Source: Kutzneria sp.
Lineage (GTDB): Bacteria > Actinomycetota > Actinomycetes > Mycobacteriales > Pseudonocardiaceae
DNA: 37,377 nucleotides
Assembly (NCBI GenBank): GCA_019239965.1
Contig: JAFAZC010000117.1
Location: 1 to 37,377 of the forward strand
Direction of reading: 5' to 3'
Position 1 is the first letter of the stretch. Each line of letters starts with the position of its first letter. Below, one piece after another: positions 25,302 to 31,822 of this stretch. Made by a program: the position numbers and the translations under genes. Below the pieces are notes generated by a model. That model saw only the letters and a list, made by a program, of their open reading frames with translations. It was not told the origin of the DNA and did no database searches.

Positions 25302-26870
25302 ATGACAGGTCGGCTGCGGCTACTGGCCGCGGGATGCATCGCACTGACCGTTGTCGGACTGCCCGGCGCCGCGGCCGCCGACAAGGCCAACCCGTCGGGA
25401 CTCGGCAAGGACCTCGACGCGCTGCTGGCCAGCGCCGAGCTGACCGGCGGACAGGCCGGCCTGGTGGTGCGCGACGCGGACAGCGGCGCCGTCGTCTACT
25501 CGCGGCAGGCTGACAGCCTGCTGTCGCCGGCGTCCAACGGCAAACTGTTGACCTCCGCCGCCGCACTCGAGGTGCTCGGCCCTGACTACCGGTTCGCCAC
25601 GACGGTGTCCTCGTCGGGAACGCGCGCCGGCCCGGTACTCGCCGGTGACCTGTACCTCAAGGGAACCGGGGATCCGACCATGCTCGCGAGGGACTACCAG
25701 GACCTCGCGAGGACGGTGGCGGCGAGCGGGCTGCGCACGGTGACCGGACGCCTCGTCGCCGACGACACGTGGTTCGACTCCGCCCGGCTCGGAGCCGGCT
25801 GGGCGTGGGACGACGAGCCGTACTACTACGACGCGCAGATCTCAGCGCTGACGATGGCGCCGGATACCGACTACGACGCCGGTTCGATCATCGTGAAGGT
25901 CTCACCGACCGAAGCCGGCCGGCCAGCCTCGGTCGAGCTGGATCCGCCGACGGACTACGTGAGGGTCGCCAACACGGCCGTGACAGGTAAGGCCGGCACG
26001 GCTTCCACCGTGGACGTCGACCGCGCACACGGTGGCAACACGATCACCGTGTCCGGTTCGATTCCGGTGGGAGCCGAACCGGACAGCGAGTTCATGGCGG
26101 TGTGGAACCCGACCGCGTTCGTGGCCTCGGTGTTCAGCAAGGCGTTGGCGGACAACGGAGTGCGGGTCCTTGGCGGGACGGCGTACGGTGCGACGCCGTC
26201 GACGGTGACACAGCTGGCTGGCCGCCAGTCGATTCCGCTCAGTCAGCTCCAGGTGCCGTTTCTCAAGCTGAGCAACAACATGCATGCCGAGATCCTCACC
26301 AAGGCCGCCGGTCGCAAGGTGTTCGGGGCGGGAACCTGGGAGGCTGGGCTGCGTGCGTTGAGCGACAAGCTGACCGAACTCGGGGTCGATTCGACGGGGA
26401 CGCGGATGGTCGATGGTTCCGGGCTGTCCCGGATGGACCTGGTCAGCGCGGGTCAGCTCGCCTCGCTGCTGATGACCGCGAGGAGTCGCCCATGGTTCCA
26501 GTCGTGGTACGACGCGTTGCCGGTCGCGGGCAACCACGACCGGCTCACCGGCGGCACGCTGCGGAACCGGATGGGGGGCACCCCGGCGGCCAACAACGTG
26601 CACGCCAAGACCGGGTCACTGACCGCGGTCAGCGCCCTGTCCGGCTACGTGACGGCCGCCAACGGTGAAAAACTGGTCTTTTCCTTGTTGGAGAACAACT
26701 TCCTGGCCGACTCGGTGACCGACGTCGAGGACGCCGTCGCGGTTCGGCTGGCCAGTTACGGCGGTGCCGGCTCCAGTGCCGCCGCGCATCCGCTGCCGCC
26801 GCGCGAGGGACGGGCCCTGCGGTCCGGGCACCGGGCCGGCCTCGAGTGTTCGTGGACGAAGATGTGCTGA
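25302..26870 (+). CDS. dacB: D-alanyl-D-alanine carboxypeptidase/endopeptidase (PBP4, S13 family)
   Basis: A secreted penicillin-binding protein of 522 residues that trims or hydrolyses peptidoglycan peptides. It has a Sec signal peptide (MTGRLRLLAAGCIALTVVGL, cleavage near GAAAA). The acyl-enzyme Ser is Ser78 in SPASNGKL (SxxK). The second motif SNN lies in LKLSNNMHAEIL and the KTG in HAKTGSLTA. Between the first two motifs is the large insertion (about 95-310) typical of the class C / PBP4 group. GGAG (25292-25295) lies 6 nt before ATG 25302. The frame is open back into gnd. The C-terminus adds about 30 low-complexity residues after the conserved domain. The stop codon is inside a terminator hairpin. 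Confidence 0.93.
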   Translation: MTGRLRLLAAGCIALTVVGLPGAAAADKANPSGLGKDLDALLASAELTGGQAGLVVRDADSGAVVYSRQADSLLSPASNGKLLTSAAALEVLGPDYRFATTVSSSGTRAGPVLAGDLYLKGTGDPTMLARDYQDLARTVAASGLRTVTGRLVADDTWFDSARLGAGWAWDDEPYYYDAQISALTMAPDTDYDAGSIIVKVSPTEAGRPASVELDPPTDYVRVANTAVTGKAGTASTVDVDRAHGGNTITVSGSIPVGAEPDSEFMAVWNPTAFVASVFSKALADNGVRVLGGTAYGATPSTVTQLAGRQSIPLSQLQVPFLKLSNNMHAEILTKAAGRKVFGAGTWEAGLRALSDKLTELGVDSTGTRMVDGSGLSRMDLVSAGQLASLLMTARSRPWFQSWYDALPVAGNHDRLTGGTLRNRMGGTPAANNVHAKTGSLTAVSALSGYVTAANGEKLVFSLLENNFLADSVTDVEDAVAVRLASYGGAGSSAAAHPLPPREGRALRSGHRAGLECSWTKMC

Positions 26871-26886
26871 CCGGCACCGCCGGTCA
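26868..26886. terminator. Bidirectional terminator containing both convergent stop codons
   Basis: TGACCGGC (26868-26875) and GCCGGTCA (26879-26886) form a perfect 8-bp stem with a three-base loop (ACC). The left arm begins with the TGA of dacB and the right arm ends with the reverse-complement TCA that is the stop of the SulP-carbonic anhydrase gene. There is no U-tract on either side, which is common in actinobacteria. Confidence 0.6.
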
Positions 26887-29184
26887 CTGGTCGGCGCCGA
26901 CCTCGGACAGCGTCGCGTGGTCGGGATCCACCAGGTACACCTTGGCTGTCGAGATGTCGAAGTACAGTCCGGTCAGCCTGAGCCGCCCGGCCTCGACACC
27001 CGAACGGACAGTGGGATAGCTGAGCAGGTTTTCCAGTTGCTGGGTGACGTTGGCCAGGCACAGCCGCTCGTTGGGTGGCAGCTCGGGGTTGCGGTCCGGG
27101 GCGCGGTTCAACCGGAGTACGCTCTCCTCGGCGTGCCGCAGCCAGGCGTGCAGGGCGGAGCCGGGGCGCGCTGAGGAGTCGACCACCGCCCTCATCGCCC
27201 CGCAGTCGGAATGGCCGCAGACCACGATTTCGCGCACGCCGAGCACGTCGACCGCGAACTCCACCGCGGCGCCGACCGAAGCGTCACTCGGCACGGCGTG
27301 CCGCGGCACCAGGTTTCCTATGTTGCGCACGCAGAACTGGTCACCCGGTCCGCTGCTTGTGATCATGTTCGGTATTACCCGCGAGTCCGAGCAGGTGATG
27401 AACAGCTGGTCGGGGCGCTGGCCGTTCTCGGCGAGGTCGGCGAGGAAGGGGCGCACCAGCTCGGCGGAGTGCCGTTGGAAGGCCCGTACCCCGGTGAGCA
27501 GCGGATCGTCCGGGTGTCGCGGCGCCGGCAGCCCGCCGTCGTCGGCGCCGTCGTACTCCGCGCTGTTCTGCCAGTGCGTCCACGGTGCGAACCAACGCGG
27601 CATGATCGTGCGCACCGTCTTGCGCGCCAGGGGGCGACCGCTGACCGCGCGGTGGTACCAGCTGTCGAACACCTCGTCGACACGCACGCGTCCGTCGCGC
27701 CGCTCGTATCCCGAGATCCAGTCGCTGATCGCCTCGAAAACGCCGTGGTCCATGAAGTCGACGTGCAGCTCCAGCACCACCCGCTCGCCGGTGGGGAGCG
27801 CCCGCAGCGCACGCACGAGCCGGCCGACGCCGAGAAACACCAGGGAGCCCCGGACGTTGACCAACCAGTCGCCGCCGTCACGCCGAATCACCTCGACCGT
27901 GCTGTGGGTCAGCCGGTACAGCGCGCGCAGCATCGCGACGGCGAGACCGATCAGCACGCCCTCGACGAGCCCGAACCCGATAACGCCGAGCACAGTTGCA
28001 CAGTAGACCAGCATTTCCCGGTGGCGCCGCAACCGTTTCATGTGCTGGACATCCACCAGCCTCGCGCCGATCACGACCAGCACTCCCGCCAGCGTGGCCA
28101 GCGGGATCATGTCCAGCAGGCCGGCGAGCATGGTCACCGCGACCAGCAGCCATAGGCCGTGCAGGATCGTTGAGGCGCGTGTCCTGGCCCCGACACTGAC
28201 GTTGGTCGAACTGCGCACGATCACACCGGCCACGGGCAGGCCGCCGAGCGCGCCCGAGACCAGGTTCGCCGCGCCCTGGGCTACCAGCTCCCTGTCCAGG
28301 TTGGCGCGGGGCCCATCATGCAGCTTGTCGACGGCGACCGCGGACAGCAGTGACTCGACGCTTGCCACGACCGCGACGGTCAGCACGCCGCCGATGACGG
28401 CCGACAGCGGGGCTTGCGGAAGCCGGGGGAGCACCACCTGGTTGACGAGATCGGCCGGCAGGTCCACGCTGGCCACGTCCAACCGCAGCGCCGCGGCCAG
28501 CGCGGTGCCGACCGCGACCGCCGCCATCGGCGCGGGCACAACGGACAGCCGTGGCAGGTTCGGCCAGAGCAGCATCACCGCGATCGTGACCGCACCGACG
28601 AGCAGCGAGCCCGTATGGTGGTCGACCAGCTGTGTGGGCAGTTCCCACAGGTTCTCGATGACCGAGCCGGTGGGCGTCCCGCCAAGCACGACGTGTAGCT
28701 GTCCGACGACGATAACCACGCCGACGCCGGCGAGCATCCCGTGCACCACGGCGGGCGACAGTGACAGCGCCAGCCTGCCGGCCCTGCTCAGCCCCAACAG
28801 CACCTGGACGGCGCCGGCGCAGGCGGTGATCGCGGCCGTCGCGGCCCAGCCGAACTGGCCGATGAGCCCGGCGACGATGACGATCAGGCCGGCCGCTGGC
28901 CCACTGACCTGCAGTGGCGCTCCGCTCAGCGCACCACCGAGGATGCCGCCGACCACCGCGGCGATCAGACCGGCGATCAGGGGCGCTCCGCAGGCGGCCG
29001 CGATACCCAAGGACAGGGGAACGGCCACCAGGAACACGACGAACGAGGCCGGTAGGTCGTTGCGGAGCACCGTCGCGACGGTTCCCGTCCATGGTCGGCC
29101 GATGCGGACCCGGCGTGGGGCGCCTCCCGCCACCTGTTCAGAACAGTGCTGTTGCCTGGAATAGTGCTGCTGCTCGGTGGCCAA
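26884..29184 (-). CDS. SulP anion transporter fused to beta-carbonic anhydrase
   Basis: A 766-residue fusion. Residues about 35-430 are a SulP transporter with multiple hydrophobic helices (LPASFVVFLVAVPLSLGIAA, SGPAAGLIVIVAGLIGQFG, VAVDKLHDGPRANLDREL). A STAS domain follows (about 450-530; ELHVDFMDHGVFEAIS). Residues about 555-766 are a beta-carbonic anhydrase with all active-site parts: CSDSR at 598-602 (Cys598 zinc ligand, Asp600/Arg602 dyad) and HSDCG at 658-662 (His658 and Cys661 zinc ligands). The fusion suggests HCO3- uptake, or CO2/HCO3- exchange, at the membrane. M. tuberculosis Rv3273 has the same architecture. The start is TTG 29184, with GGGGGAG 8 nt upstream. GTG 29133 is an alternative. 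Confidence 0.93.
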   Translation of the reverse strand: MATEQQHYSRQQHCSEQVAGGAPRRVRIGRPWTGTVATVLRNDLPASFVVFLVAVPLSLGIAAACGAPLIAGLIAAVVGGILGGALSGAPLQVSGPAAGLIVIVAGLIGQFGWAATAAITACAGAVQVLLGLSRAGRLALSLSPAVVHGMLAGVGVVIVVGQLHVVLGGTPTGSVIENLWELPTQLVDHHTGSLLVGAVTIAVMLLWPNLPRLSVVPAPMAAVAVGTALAAALRLDVASVDLPADLVNQVVLPRLPQAPLSAVIGGVLTVAVVASVESLLSAVAVDKLHDGPRANLDRELVAQGAANLVSGALGGLPVAGVIVRSSTNVSVGARTRASTILHGLWLLVAVTMLAGLLDMIPLATLAGVLVVIGARLVDVQHMKRLRRHREMLVYCATVLGVIGFGLVEGVLIGLAVAMLRALYRLTHSTVEVIRRDGGDWLVNVRGSLVFLGVGRLVRALRALPTGERVVLELHVDFMDHGVFEAISDWISGYERRDGRVRVDEVFDSWYHRAVSGRPLARKTVRTIMPRWFAPWTHWQNSAEYDGADDGGLPAPRHPDDPLLTGVRAFQRHSAELVRPFLADLAENGQRPDQLFITCSDSRVIPNMITSSGPGDQFCVRNIGNLVPRHAVPSDASVGAAVEFAVDVLGVREIVVCGHSDCGAMRAVVDSSARPGSALHAWLRHAEESVLRLNRAPDRNPELPPNERLCLANVTQQLENLLSYPTVRSGVEAGRLRLTGLYFDISTAKVYLVDPDHATLSEVGADQ

Positions 29185-29678
29185 GGGCCCGTCTCCCCCA
29201 CACCTGGCATCGCCTGCCGCGCGATGCGGTCACCAATTCGTGTCGCTCGGGTTCCCATCGTGCACAGGCTCGAGACGGGTTTCCACCAATTGGCAGCGAT
29301 CGGGTAGACAGTCGCGTTTCGGGAACCTGATCCGCTCCCGCGCCGTTGACCATGGGTCCGGCGCGCGTCCGAAGGGGACTTGCCCCAGGCAGGGGCGGCA
29401 CCCTGGATCGGGGCCCGGTAACCGCGCCGCGTACGACGGGAGATTCGGATGTCGCGGCGGAGCCGGCAACAGGAAGAATCGAGGGGCTGTTGCCGGCCCC
29501 GCCACTGGTGGTGCCGGGTGGCGTGGATCGTGTCGGGGAAGACGCCACCCGGGTTCTCGGTCACGGGCCCGCGGCCGTGTTTGTCTGCTAGGGCCCCGTG
29601 TCGTGTCGCCGTACGGGGCCCGGTGTCTCCTTCCGTCAAGGCTCCCCGGTCCGCGAGCGTCCCGGTGCCTGTCGGGGA
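29185..29678. other. Intergenic region with one strong hairpin, no confirmed gene
   Basis: This 494-nt stretch lies upstream of the SulP fusion (minus) and downstream of the CxxC protein gene (minus). GGGCCCCGT (29591-29599) and ACGGGGCCC (29613-29621) pair over nine bases with a 13-nt loop. That makes a good terminator for the gene ending at 29679. An ORF at 29346-29591 (plus, 81 codons, C-terminal Cys) ends exactly at the hairpin. Its third positions are only about 71 % G/C and it has no ribosome site, so I do not call it a gene. No clear promoter for the SulP fusion was found. Confidence 0.45.
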
Positions 29679-30017
29679 TCAGCCGACGCGGTGCAGGCGC
29701 TGGGTGTACCTGCGGTCGCCGGTGCCGGTGGGCCGTTCGTCCTCGGCAACGGCCAGGGATAGATGGGCCGCGAGGTACGCACGGCACGGGGCGGGCAGCC
29801 GCCGGCTGAACGGGCCTGACCTGCAGGTGGGACAGCGTCCGCTCTGGTCGGGCTTGTGCTCCTCGAGCAAGGCTCTCAGCGCGGTCACCAGGCGCGGCAG
29901 TTCGGCCCTGGCCAGCCGGGCCACTGTGCGGTCGTCCACGGTGGACGCCAGGTTCGTCACGTCGCAGAGGTGATCGTGAAGCGATTTGCGCAAATGGCCG
30001 AAGACCTCGGAGGACAC
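29679..30017 (-). CDS. Small conserved-looking protein with a CxxC motif
   Basis: A 112-residue protein of unknown function. GTG 30017 has AGGTGA 7 nt upstream. The first 60 residues are helical (ARLARAELPRLVTALRALLE). The middle carries CPTC in GRCPTCRSGPFSRRLP, a zinc-ribbon or redox CxxC half-site, with two more Cys nearby (HLCDVT and PAPCRAY). The C-terminal third includes AYLAAHLSLA and a charged, Arg-rich end. I do not recognise the family. It is divergent from the XRE-DUF5753 gene. A 22-codon ORF lies just ahead of it. Confidence 0.65.
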   Translation of the reverse strand: MSSEVFGHLRKSLHDHLCDVTNLASTVDDRTVARLARAELPRLVTALRALLEEHKPDQSGRCPTCRSGPFSRRLPAPCRAYLAAHLSLAVAEDERPTGTGDRRYTQRLHRVG

Positions 30018-30024
30018 GTCCGCT

Positions 30025-30093
30025 TCACCTGGCCCCGCGCGCGATGTCCGGCCCGCGTCCGGCGTCCCGGTGGCACCCGGTGTTCTCGGTCAT
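30025..30093 (-). CDS. Possible 22-residue leader ORF
   Basis: ATG 30093 to TGA 30025 encodes MTENTGCHRDAGRGPDIARG followed by two residues. GGAAGGA ends 5 nt before the ATG, good spacing for a ribosome site. Its stop lies inside the AGGTGA that serves the next gene, whose GTG is 7 nt further on. Coupled translation with the downstream gene is therefore possible. It is too short for composition tests, so the call is tentative. Confidence 0.35.
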   Translation of the reverse strand: MTENTGCHRDAGRGPDIARGAR

Positions 30094-30190
30094 CCTGGTC
30101 CTTCCGCGAGGCGAGACGTGCCAAGACCGGGGGTGGTGCCCCGGTGCGGTGCTGGTCAACGCCTAGCAGCGTGCGGCCGCGACCAGATTT

Positions 30191-30203
30191 CTGCAAGTTG
30201 CAG
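30191..30203. promoter_or_regulatory. CTGCAAGTTGCAG palindrome upstream of XRE gene
   Basis: CTGCAA and TTGCAG form a perfect inverted repeat around one central base, 77 nt before GTG 30281. TTGCA-type inverted repeats are typical sites for XRE-DUF5753 regulators, so this is a candidate operator for autoregulation. Confidence 0.5.
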
Positions 30204-30280
30204 TACACGATTGGATGACAGTCCTTTGCTGGCATCCCGTTCCCATCCACACTGAAGTTCGTGCGAAAGGCGGTTGACAG

Positions 30281-31129
30281 GTGACAAGGGAGCCAAGTCC
30301 CACGGTTCGGAAACGTCGCCTCGCCAGTGAGCTCCGCCGGCTGCGTGAAACAGCCGGGCTGACCATCGAGGACGTCGGCGAGAAGCTCGAGTGCTCGCCG
30401 TCGAAGATCAGTCGTATCGAGACGCTGCGGGTTGGGGTCACTCCTCGAGACGTACGCGACATGCTGCTGCTCTACGGCGTCGGAGAGGAACAGCGCGAGT
30501 ATCTGGTGCAGATCGCCAGGGAGGCGCGGATCAAAGGCTGGTGGGAGGCCTTCGGCGATGTCGGCCGCGGTGCCTTTCTCGGCTTCGAGGCCGAGGCCGC
30601 CATCCTGCGCACCTACAACGCGGTACTGGTGCCAGGCCTGGCCCAGACCGAGGCCTACATCAGGGCACTGATCAGCGAGGGCGCGCCGGACATGTCGAAG
30701 GAGGAGGCCGAGCGACGGATCGCGATGCGCATGGCGCGCAAGAACATCCTGGAGCGGCCGGACCCGCCCCGGGTCTCCTTCGTCTTGGACGAGGCCATCC
30801 TGCGCCGCCCGGTCGGCGGTGCCGAGGTGATGCGGACCCAGTTCGACCACATTGTCGACCTCGCCGCCAGGCCCAACATCACCTTCCAGGTGATCCCCTT
30901 CGTGCACGGCTCCTATCCCGGAATGGGCTCCTCCTTCGTGATCATGGAGTTCCCCGATCCCGCCGACCGCGACGTGGTCTACGTCGAGGGGACCGTGGAC
31001 GGCCAGTTCCAGGACAACGCCGACGAGGTCGACTACCACACGATGTTGTGGGGTCACCTGGTGGCGTCGGCGTTGCCACCGCAGGATTCCGTCGCGTTCG
31101 TCGCGGACGCGGCACGACAGCTCGACTAG
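30281..31129 (+). CDS. XRE helix-turn-helix regulator with DUF5753 domain
   Basis: A 282-residue regulator. The XRE domain is residues about 10-70 (RLASELRRLRETAGLTIEDV, EKLECSPSKISRIETLRVG). The DUF5753 domain fills about 90-280 (NAVLVPGLAQTEAYIRALI, SFVLDEAILRRPVGGAEVMR, YVEGTVDGQFQDNADEVDY). GTG 30281 has AAAGG about 10 nt upstream. This class resembles WhiJ-like regulators of Streptomyces, which act with a small DUF397 partner. The partner follows 29 nt downstream. A palindrome lies upstream. This is the intact version of the pair that is broken at 17823-18603. Confidence 0.92.
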   Translation: MTREPSPTVRKRRLASELRRLRETAGLTIEDVGEKLECSPSKISRIETLRVGVTPRDVRDMLLLYGVGEEQREYLVQIAREARIKGWWEAFGDVGRGAFLGFEAEAAILRTYNAVLVPGLAQTEAYIRALISEGAPDMSKEEAERRIAMRMARKNILERPDPPRVSFVLDEAILRRPVGGAEVMRTQFDHIVDLAARPNITFQVIPFVHGSYPGMGSSFVIMEFPDPADRDVVYVEGTVDGQFQDNADEVDYHTMLWGHLVASALPPQDSVAFVADAARQLD

Positions 31130-31158
31130 TTCCCATGTGTACCAAGGAGTGAAGTGTT

Positions 31159-31368
31159 GTGACCGACTCCCCTGCGATGGCACTGAAGTGGCGGAAAAGC
31201 ACTCGTAGTGGTCCGAAGGAAGTGAGCTGCGTCGAGGTCGCCTTCGCGGGGAAGAACACCGCCGTGCGCGATTCCAAGAGTCCGGAAACCGGAATTCTGC
31301 TGTTCGGCGTGCAGGGCTGGAGCCACTTCCTCGACGCGGCCCGCGGCGGCGAGTTCGGCCCGCACTGA
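31159..31368 (+). CDS. DUF397 domain protein
   Basis: A 69-residue partner of the upstream XRE-DUF5753 regulator. It has WRKSTRSGPKEVSCVEVAF, then TAVRDSKSPETGILLFG and WSHFLDAARGGEF, the family order. GTG 31159 has AAGGAG 9 nt upstream. The gap from the regulator is 29 nt, so they form an operon, ended by a strong hairpin 48 nt further on. Xre/DUF397 pairs have been discussed as toxin-antitoxin-like or developmental modules in Streptomyces. Function here is inferred from family only. Confidence 0.9.
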   Translation: MTDSPAMALKWRKSTRSGPKEVSCVEVAFAGKNTAVRDSKSPETGILLFGVQGWSHFLDAARGGEFGPH

Positions 31369-31415
31369 CGCACACAGTCCTACTGCCGGGCGCGGTGGTC
31401 GGAAGGGGAAGGAGG

Positions 31416-31447
31416 TGTCGGTGGCCGGTTCAGGCCGGCCACCGACA
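31416..31447 (+). terminator. Strong hairpin after the XRE/DUF397 operon
   Basis: TGTCGGTGGCCGG (31416-31428) pairs perfectly with CCGGCCACCGACA (31435-31447): a 13-bp stem with a six-base loop, 48 nt after the DUF397 stop. There is no U-tract. The rest of the gap up to 31621 shows no gene. Confidence 0.7.
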
Positions 31448-31621
31448 TCGCAAGCCGTTCCGGGTGCCATCCCGGCTCACCCCTTACCCCGATCTCGCCT
31501 CGGGCGGATCCCGGTAAGGGATGCGGTAGGCGTTCTCCGGATGTGTCCACCGTCCCCTCAGGGCAACTGTTGTCGGTACCAGTTCGCCACTGTCGAGGCG
31601 GACCGACAGCAGGAGGACCCG

Positions 31622-31822
31622 ATGTTGGAGTGGACCCCGGAATCGCTCAAAGCGGAGATCGACTATCGACGTGAGCTCGCCACACGGCACGCCAGGCAAG
31701 CCCGGTTGTCCCGGCAGCGGCCGAGGTCCCGGCCGTGGTGGAGCAAGATCGTTCGACGTCATCGGGACGACGGATCCGGCTCAGACCCGACAGGAGGCTC
31801 CGAGCACGACGTCGCGGCGTGA
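31622..31822 (+). CDS. 66-residue basic protein, overlapping the LAL regulator gene
   Basis: ATG 31622 has AGGAGG (31611-31616) 5 nt upstream, the best ribosome site in this area. The product begins MLEWTPESLKAEIDYRRELA and is rich in Arg and His up to about residue 48 (RHARQARLSRQRPRSRPWW), ending acidic. It is soluble and I do not recognise it. Its TGA overlaps a GTG (GTGA, 31819-31822) that can start the LAL regulator, suggesting coupled translation. Third-position GC is lower than in neighbouring genes. It could be a regulator partner or a leader peptide. Confidence 0.65.
   Translation: MLEWTPESLKAEIDYRRELATRHARQARLSRQRPRSRPWWSKIVRRHRDDGSGSDPTGGSEHDVAA

Noticed and set aside
29346-29591. 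RiPP precursor peptide ending in Cys
   Set aside because: No modifying enzymes nearby, no leader motif and no ribosome site.
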